Shown here: positions 37,858 to 49,249 of the stretch, in pieces | Layout: each line of letters begins with the position of its first letter | Position numbering within the stretch: position 1 is the first letter of the stretch | Notes under the pieces: generated by a model | What the model was told of the DNA's origin: nothing | Seen by the model: only the letters and a program-made list of their open reading frames with translations | Databases searched by the model: none | Assembly (NCBI GenBank): GCA_949316495.1 | Contig: OX439004.1 | Coordinates: 54,964,159 to 55,028,158 of the forward strand | DNA length: 64,000 nt | Direction: 5' to 3' | Origin: Amphiduros pacificus | Lineage: Eukaryota > Annelida > Polychaeta > Phyllodocida > Hesionidae | Made by a program: the position numbers and the translations under genes

Positions 37858-38182
37858 GCCGCCATCTTGAAAATGACCCATTATTGGTCAATAATTTCCA
37901 AAATATTGTTCTAAATGTTACATTCATGACTAGTGGTACAATTTCATTACTCATGTGAGTTTTAAGTGTCATACAACTGAAGAAACAATTTTTACATCAA
38001 TTCTAGGTCATTTTAAGAGGTCGTGAGGCGGCCATCTTGAAAAAGACCTTAAACGGGACTGCTCAACGTGGCTCTCGCTTGATATCTTATTTGTAACCCC
38101 TAAGCTACTCCTGTGCCAAATTTCACGCTTTTAACACGAAGTGCACGATTGGGCTACTTTAAGGACTGATTTAGCTGGACTA
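37858..38182 (-). repeat. Right inverted-repeat arm
   Basis: Reverse complement of the outer left arm with scattered substitutions and a short insertion near its end. It contains GCCGCCATCTT at 37858-37868, a perfect YY1-type motif on the minus strand, and a second related unit near 38018-38050. Confidence 0.88.
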
Positions 38183-38389
38183 AGAGGTTCATGTATGTAC
38201 AGGCCTATTCCATGCTCCATCAACTTTGTACTTCATCCAGCTTAACAACAAGTAATTCAAACTGATGCAACTTCTAAATGACAAGTTAAAGAAAAGACAT
38301 CGATGTTGATAAGACATCAATCGAGTGACAGATAGAATACATTCTGTCATGATTAATGTTATGAAATATAACCCAGAAGTACTGAAATA
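38183..38389. other. Spacer between transposon and LINE remnant
   Basis: Nothing recognised. Confidence 0.4.
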
Positions 38390-39210
38390 TGGCCTACCCT
38401 AGGGATCTTTCCTCGAACCTTTGATTTTTACAGCATATATGGTCCCTCTTAAATATTTCATCAATGATACGATGCAAATTTACATTTCTTTATCATATAT
38501 TTCTGTGAAACAGGAAAAAAGCTGCCATTGAATGACTCGAAAACGCAATGACAACATCAAATCATACATGGTGAGTAAGAAATTAATATTGAATGATGAT
38601 AAAACTGAATCTATTTCTTGGTGCAAATAGAATTCTGTGTGATCCAGATATAAATTTTATGGTAGTATTATTCCCTTTGCAAAAGTGAAAAATGTGCCCA
38701 TCATCTCAGAAATGTAGGAATGACAAACCAAGTTAAAGCAATGTATAAATCTGGCCCCTTAAAGGTCAAAAACCTGCAAAGAAATATTGTTTACTGCAGG
38801 GCACCAAATGGCTGCTTTTATGGCTTACAGTCTAGATTGCTATACTTGGTGGAGCCCCAAATTATCTGGTAAGAATGCTTCAGTTGCTACATAAAAAACT
38901 GCTCAGTCTGCGATTAGGACAAATAGGTTTGGGATAGACCCATATTCCAGCAGAACCTGTAGTATTAAAATTGCTGATTATCAAGTACAGTATTATGTTC
39001 AAACTAAATATGCTCCCATGAAAGCGCTGAAATATCAGTTTACCTGATCATTTATCTGAAATGCTCTTTGGATGTGGATATGGCCGGGATTTACATCCTA
39101 CCACAGAGAACTGAGGTCTGACTATCGATGATGCATCATATATAGCGCTGATAAGTAGACATAGTCTGAAATGGGCGCTTTATAAAACCGTTATCATTAT
39201 CTTATTCATA
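38390..39210 (+). mobile_element. Degenerate LINE fragment (CR1/L2-like) with 3' end
   Basis: Conceptual translation shows eroded reverse-transcriptase motifs: a degraded GxPQGSxLxPLxF-like stretch near 38395-38440, NDTMQIYISLS where YADDTQLYISL would be expected (38465-38500), and MVSKKLILNDDKTE (38572-38610). A typical LINE 3' terminus, GGGCGCTTTATAAAACCGTT followed by an ATT-rich tail, ends near 39205. Numerous stops show an old, dead 5'-truncated copy. Clade assignment is approximate. Confidence 0.75.
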
Positions 39211-40168
39211 AAGATATACAAATTATGCCCAGGAGGTTCTCCATATATGACCTAATTCTAGCTATCCAGCTTGTACAATGTATATGTCTTGAGTTTTTTT
39301 TAAATATGTACATACTGTTCACAGAGTGGGGAAGATTCTCGGTAAATCAAAATGTCAAGAAAGTAAGGAAAGTTAGGGTTTCTCACTTAACCTTGTCTAA
39401 TATTGTATGGTTTCTGCTCGGCACCACGCCACACGTATAGCTGTGTCATATTGCGCAGATCGGAAACGGAAATGACTTCCGCTACCGCCCGTGTCAACCT
39501 TGTATATTTAGGGCAGTATCTTTAACGCACTGGGTCAAGATGAGGATATGTTCTGCTAATTATTGTGGAAAACATGGGTCCTGTTGACTTACTCTTGAAG
39601 CCTGTTTCTGAGAATTTGATTGCCAGACATGATAGAAGAACATTAATATAAGCTGTAACCCTGTGTGTATATCGATGTCTACAATCTGCCATACAGAGAG
39701 CCGCTCCACGTGCAGGTTTGTCTGCATCAGGCCATAAAATGAGATTTACTTAACAAGTTGCCATTAAAACAAATACTCCTTCTGCTTGAATGATTAGGCT
39801 TTGCAATATGATCATTTCGATAATATCTGATTTCCACTCCATCTGACCAGGCGCAGATAACGGTTCTGCATGGAAGAGCTCTCTACTCTTAATTCATTTA
39901 ACTTTATTGTATTTTATCTATTATTATCCATGTCTTAGTGCTTGGAGTTTACCTTTAGAAATATCAAACTCTTTGGATGGCAATGGATAATGTCCAGATA
40001 ATGCTCTTTGTTATGTATATCGTTTGTTTACTAAAACCATTTGGTGATATTAAGGAACTTAGGTCTGACTTTAATGTATTCTTCAATAGACTGAGCAGTT
40101 CCTTTATGAACAGTCTTCCTCGCGTAGTATTCACAGTATTCAATATCTGATGTGTGTACCTCTTAAAT
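39211..40168. other. No gene seen
   Basis: Single-copy sequence; short frames only. Confidence 0.45.
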
Positions 40169-40375
40169 ATTACAAATTTCCTACATGAGCTGAGGACCGT
40201 GCCTAAAGGGTTAACCCGTTGTCCTTGTAAATCTGTGACCGGGTGAGTTGTCATGTCAAGGACCTGCGACATGACAATTCAGTGAGGCAGCACTATATCT
40301 GCGACAAGTAGGTCTCATCACGAAATGACTGAAATACTGTTGAAAGTGATGTAAAACCCCAAACAAACAAACATA
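40169..40375 (+). mobile_element. SINE, 5' truncated, tail intact
   Basis: Begins at TACAAATTTCCTACATGAGC, homologous to the body of the 837-1184 SINE. It continues through GGTTAACCCGTTGTCC, TGTCATGTCAAGGACCTG and CAAGTAGGTCTCATCACGAA to GTGATGTAAAACCCC plus (AAAC)n. The tRNA-like head is missing. This is the best match to the first copy. Confidence 0.87.
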
Positions 40376-41639
40376 TTACAATAACTCTGGATGTAAAGGT
40401 GCATATTGTAGGACTGAATCCGCAGCATAGCCAGATGGTATGATGTCGTACCATTGCTCTGAATCGATCCGGGTGATTCTGTTATATAACTACCTCTTGA
40501 CTTCTCACAAAAGGCTTCAAAACCTGAAGAAAACATCACAAAATTTAACAAATTTCCTTACTCAGTCGTTATACAACAGAATGACCCGGATTGGTTAAGA
40601 ATTGGTGTTGAACAATGGTTTGACGTCTATACTGTGATTTTAGTACTGCAAGGTTCAGAGCTCTTCCATCCCTGGCACAAGCCTACAGGACTTAACTATT
40701 CCAATTTGCTACGTGAAATTAAAATGCCCAAACAATATTTTTATATTACCTAAGATCTGTGCGAAATTTATCCGCTTGTTCAATATTATTTCAGATATGG
40801 CGTTTATGGATGAGTTTATAGAATGTATCCACGCTGCAGTTTATATTCATTTCCCTGAGTACCTTTTACTATGTAGGTGTGCTTATTATAAATCAATTCT
40901 TGCATTTTATAATTAAAAACAAGACTCATTTCCTGCCGTTCAGGGTAGGGATTGGCTTTTATGAAATCATTCTTCGAGGCACTGTTCAAGAGGCAAGAAA
41001 TTAAAGTGTTGTGTTAAGCTGAACGGTTACACAAAATAAACCTCTGTCAGAAAAACACTCATATGACAGTAAAAGTCGCCATGCCATATGTTGGTAGAAG
41101 TGGAGGTAATGGCAGTTGTGCTGAGTAGGAGACTAGTGTTTGTAGCTTATAATGGACAGCCCCATTTAAGGCCCCTTACATCATCACTTGGCAATAAAGA
41201 CACCATCGCGTGACCTGCGTATGATACCGAGGATTCACATTAAAGTATAACTATTTCATGAACATGCTTCCAAACGATGGGACAACCACTTATGTGATAA
41301 AGCCACAATGGACAACAATTTGCAAAATGTAAACTGGAAGTGAGCGCCAAATAATGGGAGTTTCCACATTACCACTTCTCAATCGTGAATATTCATTCTT
41401 ACATTGATCACATTTTTTCTGACAAATAACAGGGGTCTGTCTATGTTAAGATAAGGGATGGCCCTCTCGCAGATACCACCAATTAAATTTAACATTTTCA
41501 GTGTTTCGTCATATTGGGGTCTGAAGCTGTCCAAGTCTTGACTCAAGAATGTAATCTTAGTCGTTTGTATTAACGACCTTTCCACACTGTTTAGGTTATA
41601 TCAGGTCAGGTAGAAGCCTGTCACTGGGACTCAATGCGC
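40376..41639. other. No gene seen
   Basis: Single-copy sequence; frames at 40318-40551 minus and 40713-40916 plus carry no motif. Confidence 0.45.
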
Positions 41640-41855
41640 TACTCTTTATGAAGACTAGGGATCCTTCTTTTGTATTAATACTTAGACGTGATAAACACAA
41701 ACCACTGCCTTTGGATGGAATGGGAAACAACTCAGAAGATATCTACCTTTCTTGGCTAGAAGCAAGACTGAAGTGCTTGTTCCAACTGGGATTCGAACTC
41801 CAGACTTATAGCATGGGATACACACGTCTTACCAACTGAGCCATGTTCTACCCAC
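41640..41855 (-). mobile_element. Second tRNA-derived SINE family, head region
   Basis: On the minus strand GGCTCAGTTGGTAAGACG (A box, 41825-41843) is followed by GGAGTTCGAATCCC (B box, 41788-41801) at normal Pol III spacing. The downstream body does not match the AAAC-tailed family. The 3' boundary is uncertain. The cloverleaf is degenerate, so it is not a functional tRNA gene. Confidence 0.62.
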
Positions 41856-42544
41856 CTTAGTAATGTAAGATAGGTACTGACCAATCAGGTAAAGGTGGAT
41901 CTCTCACAAAATCAGACCAGTGAGAAGCCACATTCAGATAACCTGGCGAGTGCAGTTGTTAATGATATTCAGTATATATGGGAGACAGTGATGGATTGGG
42001 GGTGTATTATAAACATCAACTGAATAAGACATTCCTCGGGAAGCCAGCTGGGCCAGTCCAATAGATCACCACCTAAAACTGCAAGGTTCTTAGGTAGCAC
42101 CAACTGTGACCAAAGTGGACCACGCTAATCCCCTTAAGGCCATCTAAGTAGACATGTTACCCCAGGTCAATGCCGGAAGAACTAATTTGATTAATGCTTA
42201 TCTTGGTTGGCGGTAAATACCTTTATGGCTGACAACAAGTATACATATTTACCGTGTGAAATGCCATAATCATAGAACACATCTCGAAATTACTGATTGT
42301 GTTTAAATTGAGCTGGTGATATTTTGAAACTTGTACCAGGAATCAATCTACAGAATACGTCTATTACAGATTACTCAAAGGCTCCTCGCTTTATTAAGAC
42401 CATAAATTAATTTCCTGTCTGTCCTAAACATATGATATAGATGTGGTTAGGTCAATGGTTCCCAGATGCCAGGTAACACACCATACACCATTGTGTTAGA
42501 TGCTACAGTTACATCATTCTCAAAGTAAGTACATGTTTGGCTTT
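41856..42544. other. No gene seen
   Basis: Single-copy sequence without recognisable features. Confidence 0.4.
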
Positions 42545-42900
42545 GGACAAGATGGAGGGAATATGTAATTTATATAGTGCTGATACCAGACAGGTCTGTT
42601 CATAGTGCTGTGTTCAGGACGTGCTTCCTGAAGAGATGAGCTTTCAGTCTGCTCTTAAAGGAGGTGACTGAGGTACTAGTCCTAATTTCACTAGGAAGGG
42701 AGTTCCAGAGTCTGGGGATGACAGATGAAAAGGCTCTTGGGGATTGGTAAGTGGGTTCCATCATTGGATCTCAGGCATCTTTCACCCTGTTTCACTAGGA
42801 GTAGATCACACAAGTAAGGCGGTGCCTTACCATTGAGGACCTTCCAGGTCAAGTCTCTACTGGTATCTGTGTCAGTGCCTCAAGCTGTCATAGTGTACAG
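42545..42900 (-). mobile_element. LINE 3' fragment (CR1/L2-like)
   Basis: Minus-strand translation gives LWNSLPSEIRTSTSVTSFKS and RLKAHLFRKH, the C-terminal signature of CR1/L2-type ORF2 proteins. It ends in an AGCACTATATAAATT-type 3' terminus near 42570. The upstream part (LxxLxxIPVE-like) is eroded. The related plus-strand fragment at 53280-53770 shares the RLRSNDGT and LWNSLPS segments. Confidence 0.8.
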
Positions 42901-43425
42901 GTGGATATTATGTAAATTGAATATCTCACAAATATATAATATCGGGTACACTGTGTCATAAAGGGTGTATGTGTGTGTAGTAACTGGTCCACGCCTCTGT
43001 TCCCTCTATCCTGCTTTGTATTGCTGAGTAAGATTACATCCTACTCAAGGAAACTTTTATTTTGATTGATGCCTACTTTGTGAAGGTAGTGTGACATCTT
43101 CTCCCACATCTATCGGATTAGGAGCTCATCTTAACCCTTCCTCTACTTCATACATGCTAACACAGGGAGAGATATATTACCCTTGATTCCTCAGGAGAGC
43201 CACCAGAGGGCGACGTGGTGAACCTATCACTTCTCAATAAGGTGACATTTTGTGCTGGTTCACACATGGTTACATACATGTCTCTCTTGCTAAAAACTTA
43301 TTAAGGTAAATTCAGAATGAGAAAATATGATAAGTTTGACCTGGGGCCTCGGACCACTATAACAGAGCCACATTGTAAACCATTGTAAATGCCTTAACCT
43401 AAAGAAATAAATATATATTTATATA
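42901..43425. other. Single-copy spacer with a CTCF-like site
   Basis: No gene seen; holds the motif at 43200-43214. Confidence 0.45.
43200..43214 (+). promoter_or_regulatory. Putative CTCF-binding motif
   Basis: CCACCAGAGGGCGAC shares 14 of 15 bases with the site at 3778-3792 and has the same orientation. It fits the CTCF core consensus. Occupancy is unknown. Confidence 0.38.
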
Positions 43426-43533
43426 GACACTCCACATATAGACCAGGTGGATATCCAGGAGATAAAGAGGACACTCCACATATAGACCAGGTGGATATCT
43501 AAGAGATATAGAGGACACTCTGCATATAGACCA
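43426..43533. repeat. Tandem repeat, about 44-bp unit, 2.5 copies
   Basis: ACACTCCACATATAGACCAG plus GTGGATATC...GAGG occurs twice and then partially. Confidence 0.85.
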
Positions 43534-44467
43534 GAGAGAGCAGGGCCACGCAGAATAGATATGCCATTCCCTGTCCTCATCAGTAGAGGACACGTTTTCC
43601 ATTGACCTTAGGATCCCCGGATGTCATGTTTACACCCAGTGTCAACATTGCTTTTCCATATCGGTTTCGTGAATCAATGCTGATCTGGTTTGGTGGTTTC
43701 ATTTTGTTTGCAATGGTTCCGACATCGCTGGACCGTTCAAGTTCCTAATTGGGGTTTTCTGTATGTCCTTGTGTATAGGTTCATATAATGTGTTTTCCTA
43801 AAGTCAATAACCTTTGAGTTTTCATTCTTCATCTCAAATTATATTTGTCAATGCCTTTTATATTTATACTAGTGTCTTTTATTACGTTTATTTCATGGTT
43901 GAGACGATATCTTCACGCTATTTTGATAATTTTCCTTGTGCCATTCTCGAAGTGTTATTCATATTACACATACGCTCACACGACTGTGCTTCGTCTACAT
44001 TTATAAACAGCCAACACTTTCACACTCATTGAGTTGTCGTTTACTGTTGTTTTCACTTGCTCTTGAGTGATTGTAATTGTCTGATTTACATTCAGTTCAA
44101 ATATGGAGACCCACATTCGTGTTTGACCTGCAACCAAAGAAACTTAAGTTGGCCTGAGATAACATAATTAAACTTTGCTTTTGGAATTAGGCGGGGTATT
44201 AGCTTTGCTGTCAGTACTCAGCAAGCCACGGGGAGCATACGTGAAAATGCATTAGAAACCACAAGAGAAGTATGTCGCCTCGCCATCCTATGCAAATACA
44301 GCTCCATGTGTAATCCAATGAGGGACAGTAAATGTACCATGCCATGACAAGTCTGTATGATATAATTGTTTTGATAATACAGCCAATCAGTGAGAAGCAA
44401 AATCTTCAGCCCAGACCTCTGCTGGTGACCGTGTTTATCCAGCGCGATACAACAGGTTTGATAAGGA
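43534..44467. other. No gene seen
   Basis: AT-rich single-copy sequence with no exon-like features. Confidence 0.45.
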
Positions 44468-44601
44468 TGATAACGGGATGACCTTGGTACTGGTTGACTA
44501 GGGAAAGGCCTCTGATAACGGGATGACCTTGGTACTGGTTGACTAGGGAAAGGCCTCTGATAACGGGATGACCTTGGCACTGGTTGACTTGGGAAAGGCC
44601 T
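44468..44601. repeat. Tandem repeat, 45-bp unit, 3 copies
   Basis: GATAACGGGATGACCTTGGT...GGGAAAGGCCTCT repeats every 45 bp. The surrounding 194-codon minus frame (44218-44802) contains it as a 15-residue Pro/Ser/Arg repeat. The flanks of that frame show no known domain, so I do not call it a gene. Confidence 0.88.
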
Positions 44602-45360
44602 AACTGGGAAATAATTGCTTATCCTTGGGATTGAATCGTTTAATAATGATGTGTCGAGGGTAACGCAGTGAATCTTGGATGTTTTAAAACTAGGTTGAAA
44701 TTTGCCTCCATATCTCTCCAGGGCCTGAGCTGTAATGAATGCTCCAAAACCCTCGTGGCTCCATTCACATATAAAGCGAATTAAGTTATGAACAATTAAC
44801 AACCACCACCCTTGTTATGATAACTTTGCTCTTGTAAAGTAATGTGTATATAGTAATAACTATGTGGAGTATAATGTACACGTCCATGTGTCGCTAGATT
44901 GCAATTACTTTGTTATTAAAGGTCCAATTCTCTCAGACCATTGCACTACCACAGGGGAGATAAGAAAAAGGTCTTTCTTAAATTGAGAAAATAAATCAGC
45001 ACGATTAAAACAAATGAGGTATTTGAATTGAGATACACTTTTCCATTATGCAAGTCTCTTAAGATGATATCATTTAATCAGGTTTCTATCATTTCAAACA
45101 AAACCTCAAGGCATAAGCTGTCTTAGAGATTACTCTCAGAGAGTAATACGATTAAATTTCATTTCCTTAAAATAGAATGCCATGTATACAAATGGAAAGT
45201 ACTTTCCCCTTCTGATGGCACTGAGGGGTAGGTTCAGGGTGGTTGATAGGGGAAGATCAGGCCATCTTACAACGTAATCACTCAGAATTGGTGGACATCT
45301 TCCGGTTGGGGTCATTTCAAAAGAAGCTTACGCATTTAACATCATAACTTTAAGCTTGTT
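44602..45360. other. No gene seen
   Basis: Single-copy AT-rich sequence. Confidence 0.45.
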
Positions 45361-45909
45361 TAAAGCAATCATGAAATCACAAAGGTCATAGGCAATTGTA
45401 CAGGGGTTTGGGGTATTCTTAAATGATATGTGGCCATGAAACTATGATATAAGCAAGCTATCTCACTAAAATCAACCAAACTACACCAACCATGGTTATT
45501 GTGTTTTGCTGAAAGTGCCAAGTACTGGCCGTACTCTTTTGACCACCAGGTGGCCACATATATACAAGCATGTGACCTCTATTGTGGTCTGTCAGGGTGT
45601 TAGGCCTGGACCAATGGACAAATATCAATGGACAAACAAGGCCTCTGTAAGCCAAATCACTCCATTGTCCCAATCTGAAGGTACCCCGTTGTTAGCAATG
45701 CTGTACTAAACAGGTTTTTGCACTAGATCACTGGTTTTTGACAAAGTGTTCAATGGACGATTCGCATAAGACGTGTACTTTCAAATGGCAAAGAAATCTA
45801 TGTGGGGGAAATATGATGGGCTATAACATTTGATTGCAAAGTTTAAGATATAAACATTTATAATAAGCAAGGAAAAGGTGCTTGAAAATCTCACTTCATG
45901 ATTGCTTTA
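45361..45909. mobile_element. MITE, 549 bp, TA-flanked, longest copy
   Basis: Starts TAAAGCAATCATGAAATC and ends CTTCATGATTGCTTTA, imperfect inverted repeats of about 17 bp with outer TA. It aligns with 1183-1655 over nearly its full length. It has about 75 bp not in that copy, mainly after GACCACCAGGTGGCCAC (45540-45610). No transposase frame is present. Confidence 0.82.
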
Positions 45910-46940
45910 GGAGTCAGATCTTTGTCCTCTTGGAATGTTTAGGACCAGTAATATGTTAAACTACATGTATACATTTATATGTAACAATGAAATCATTGTT
46001 CTCTTAAACCAAATACAACTTTGCTTTCACTTAACGCTCTTCACAAAGGGGTGATAATATTATACTATGAATGATAATATTATATTATGAATGTTCATTC
46101 CAGTGAGAGATACATGTACATCACATCTTAATAACCTCTGGCAGCTTGCCAAAAACAAGTCTCGCTTCAATCTCGCGTGGATAGTTTCGCTTTTGTTTAT
46201 TTCCTTATGGTTAAAAGGCAAGAGAATTTATATTTTCCATTTTCCGTGATGGCTCGTTTCCACCCTCTATTCACTTATAACTTTAGAACAAGATAAATCC
46301 ATATCAAAGTTGTTAGGCAGAATATAGCTTTAAAGTTTGGACACATGTTAGTACATCTCCATTATGATTGGACAAAGCATCAGTGACGTATTGCGGCACA
46401 CACGGAGCCGACTATCAGCTGCTCAAAGAAGAGAGAGAAGAGAAGGAGAGAGCTATGCTTAATACTTCATAAGTATTGTTTGAAAGTGAATCTTTTACAA
46501 AAACTTTGGCCAAAAATAAGTTCCGTCTGCAGAGCGCCTTTGTGGTATGTGATGTTTGCGATGTGAGTGGTTGGCATGTGATAACGGATGCAATCTTCCC
46601 CACCAGTCATTCCAGACAGGTGTTTCTATCACCTCCAATTGTTACCTCTGCAGACTGACCTGTGTCAGCAATATTATTACATTTCCTAATCTCGTTCTTG
46701 TGCGAGCAGCTGAAATATCAACATGTTGGGAATTACAACCTTCACAGGCGTTGTTCACGCAATATCTCGAGAGATACATCGTGTATGACGTCATATTCCT
46801 TAAACTTTGTCGCCTTCGACAGAAACAGTTGTCAATGCTCTCATACTGTTCTAATAAGGTAGGCAAAATGAATCTCTGAACAATTATAATAAGTGTACAT
46901 GACAGAGTTCTCAGCTGTGCCTATCAAAGGAAACAAGGCA
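45910..46940. other. No gene seen
   Basis: Single-copy sequence. A short direct duplication of ATGATAATATTATA lies at about 46050-46092. Overlapping short frames at 46415-46879 have no recognised domain. Confidence 0.4.
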
Positions 46941-47634
46941 GGTCAATGTAAGCGAGGGGCCGCCATATTCTCCTCAGCAGAGGTCAATATTAGGGAGGGA
47001 CCACCATATTCCCCTCAGCAGAGGTCAATATAAGGGAGGGACCGCCATATTCTCCTCACCAGAGGTCAATATAAGGGAGGGACCACCATATTCCCCTCAG
47101 CAGAGGTCAATATAAGGGAGGGACCGCCATATTCTCCTCAGCAGAGGTCAATATAAGGGAGGGACCGCCATATTCTCCTCACCAGAGGTCAATATAAGGG
47201 AGGGACCGCCATATTCTCCTCACCAGAGGTCAATATAAGGGAAGGACCGCCATATTCTCCTCAGCAGAGGTCAATATAAGGGAGGGACCGCCATATTCTC
47301 CTCAGCAGAGGTCAATATAAGGGAGGGACCACCATATTCTCCTCAGCAGAGGTCAATCTGAGGGACCACCATATTCTCCTCAGCAGAGGTCAATATAAGG
47401 GAGGGACCGCCATATTCTCCTCAGCAGAGGTCAGTATAAGGGAGGGACCACCATATTCTCCTCAGCAGAGGTCAATATTAGGGAGGGGCCGCTTATTCCC
47501 CTCAGCAGAGGTCAATATAAGGGAAGGGCCGCCATATTCCCCTCACCAGAGGTCAATGTAAGGGAAGGGCCGCCATATTCTCCTCACCAGAGGTCAATAT
47601 AAGGGTAGGACCACCATATTCCCCTCAGCGGAGG
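46941..47634. repeat. Minisatellite, 41-bp unit, about 17 copies, with YY1-like motifs
   Basis: The unit is CAGCAGAGGTCAATATAAGG plus GAGGGACCGCCATATTCTCC and T. Many copies read CCGCCATATT, whose reverse complement AATATGGCGG fits the YY1 core AANATGGCGGC. At least three copies (first at 46958-46969) match it fully. Other copies have ACCACCATATT. Copies vary at CAGCAG/CACCAG and TCTCC/TCCCC. Confidence 0.94.
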
Positions 47635-48240
47635 AAAGGGTCAGATTTCATTCCCGTGAGAGGTTTATGTCCATCTTCGATGTCTCCCCATTCTGTGCTC
47701 CATCCAAATCTAAAATGTTGCTTTCCTTACATATCAGTACATCTCCATTTTTCTCCTCAAAGTAGTAAATATTTTATCTATCGCTTTCCTCCTTGGCCCC
47801 TGAATGATCAATGGCCCACAACAAGAATGGCTTCCTCCTGTTCAGCGATCTTGGTTTGCAGTTGTTTACAGCATTTTGGAAATTATAATAAAAACCTGAA
47901 TGGCGATAATTGTGAAATGTTATGGAGGTTATTTGATATGGACGAGAGATAAAATCCCACTTATTTGCAATGCATTGTGGTCCAAATAAACTCAGCAATG
48001 TAACAATCAATAAGTATGTTTGAAAAGGTCAACCATTAATGAATACGTGCTTACAAGTATTCCTTCACCAGAATATTATGAAAGATAAATAAAAGGAAAT
48101 AGAAATCTGGATATGTTATTTTCCTGGAGATTTCCTCTGATATACATAAACACAAATGCTATAAACACGCTCTCTTGGGAATATTATTCACAAATATCAA
48201 ACTTTTATAGTGCTCACAGCACATTATTGTATCTTCTTTG
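47635..48240. other. No gene seen
   Basis: Single-copy sequence; a 98-codon plus frame (47656-47952) has no known motif. Confidence 0.4.
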
Positions 48241-48485
48241 CCAGAAACCTTTGAAAGAAACCTTTGCCAGAAACTTTTGACAGAATCTTTTGACAGAAAC
48301 TTTTGACAGACACCTTTCTCATTTTGACAGAGGGGGAATAGGGCATTGTCTCAGGGCCTTGTCTCAGGGCCTTGTCTCAGGACCTTGTCTCAGGGCCTTG
48401 TCTCAGGGCATTGTCTCAGGGCCTTGTCTCAGGGCCTTGTCTCAGGGCCTTGTCTCAGGGCATTGTCTCAGGGCATTGTCTTAGG
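48241..48485. repeat. Two adjoining arrays: about 16-bp, then 13-bp unit
   Basis: First, degenerate CAGAAACTTTTGA units (48241-48330). Then GTCTCAGGGCCTT repeated every 13 bp about 11 times (48341-48485) with CATT/CCTT alternatives. All three plus frames are open across the second array. Confidence 0.9.
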
Positions 48486-49124
48486 TCGAGCTATTGAGGT
48501 CAGCGGTAGCTATGGTTACCTAGTTGTAGTATATGCATGTTCTGTCATTGTCAGCTCTCACCAGCAAGTAAATGTTTGACTCATTTCCTGTGCTCTCTGC
48601 CTGAAGGAACCTGTCTGACTAATTAGCGACTTGTGTAATTGCCTGTTTACACTTTCCTAATTAGACCCATTTGCCTTCAAAAACAGGATCATAAGCAATC
48701 ACTCTCTTGTAATAGAAAGCTTCCCATCGTGGTAGGTGTTGAAATAATGAGACGAATGACCTCATTTGACGATGGCACAAACAATATCTATTTATTCAGA
48801 ATGCGTAATGAAATTTAACTGAATGATTGTCTTAAAATGAAACACATCAAACATTCAATGCTATGGGCTTTTAGCCTAATGATATTTCATGTGATAATGA
48901 GTCACTGTAATCAGCAGTGTATGATTCCCAAGGTGAATATTTCACACGCCATTCCAATCTGCCAAGCAAAGAAATATGCATAGATGTCAACATTATGATT
49001 AGACAGTATGAAATAAAACTTCGCTACTTAAATCTAGGCATTGAAAATGTAAATAACACAATTTGTTTAATGACACTTTGCTAGGATATGATCTGGTCGA
49101 ATCCAGTCATTAAGGCAAGGGCCT
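48486..49124. other. No gene seen
   Basis: AT-rich single-copy sequence. Confidence 0.45.
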
Positions 49125-49249
49125 AGACACGTTAACAATTGGACGACTGTTCAACTTGATACGTTAACAATTAGACTGTTCAACTATTAGACACGTTAAC
49201 AATTAGACTGTTCAACTATTAGACACGTTAACAATTAGACTGCTCAACA
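49125..49249. repeat. Tandem repeat, 32-bp unit, about 4 copies
   Basis: GACACGTTAACAATTAGACT plus GTTCAACTATTA repeats; the outer copies are diverged. Confidence 0.88.

Larger units (their letters stand above)
34801..38182 (-). mobile_element. Long-TIR DNA transposon, Academ-like, with degenerate XPG/FEN-like nuclease
   Basis: Inverted repeats of about 325 bp bound the element (34801-35126 and 37858-38182). They start TAGTCCAGCTA on the left and end TAGCTGGACTA on the right. AGA lies just outside both ends (34798-34800 and 38183-38185) and reads as a 3-bp target-site duplication. Inside, a minus-strand coding region (35758-37253) resembles the FEN/XPG nuclease superfamily with a Cys-rich CXC tail. 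From established knowledge, Academ transposons carry an XPG-type nuclease and a Cys-rich zinc finger and make 3-4-bp duplications, so Academ is the best comparison. No helicase or other large ORF is present, so this copy is shortened or belongs to a different family. The assignment is inference. Confidence 0.72.

Noticed and set aside
41788-41843. Second tRNA gene candidate
   Set aside because: Promoter boxes only; no convincing acceptor stem, and it sits in SINE-like sequence.
44218-44802. 194-codon minus frame with a Pro/Ser/Arg repeat as a gene
   Set aside because: The repeat part is a 45-bp tandem triplication and the flanks match no domain; no splice or start context supports it.
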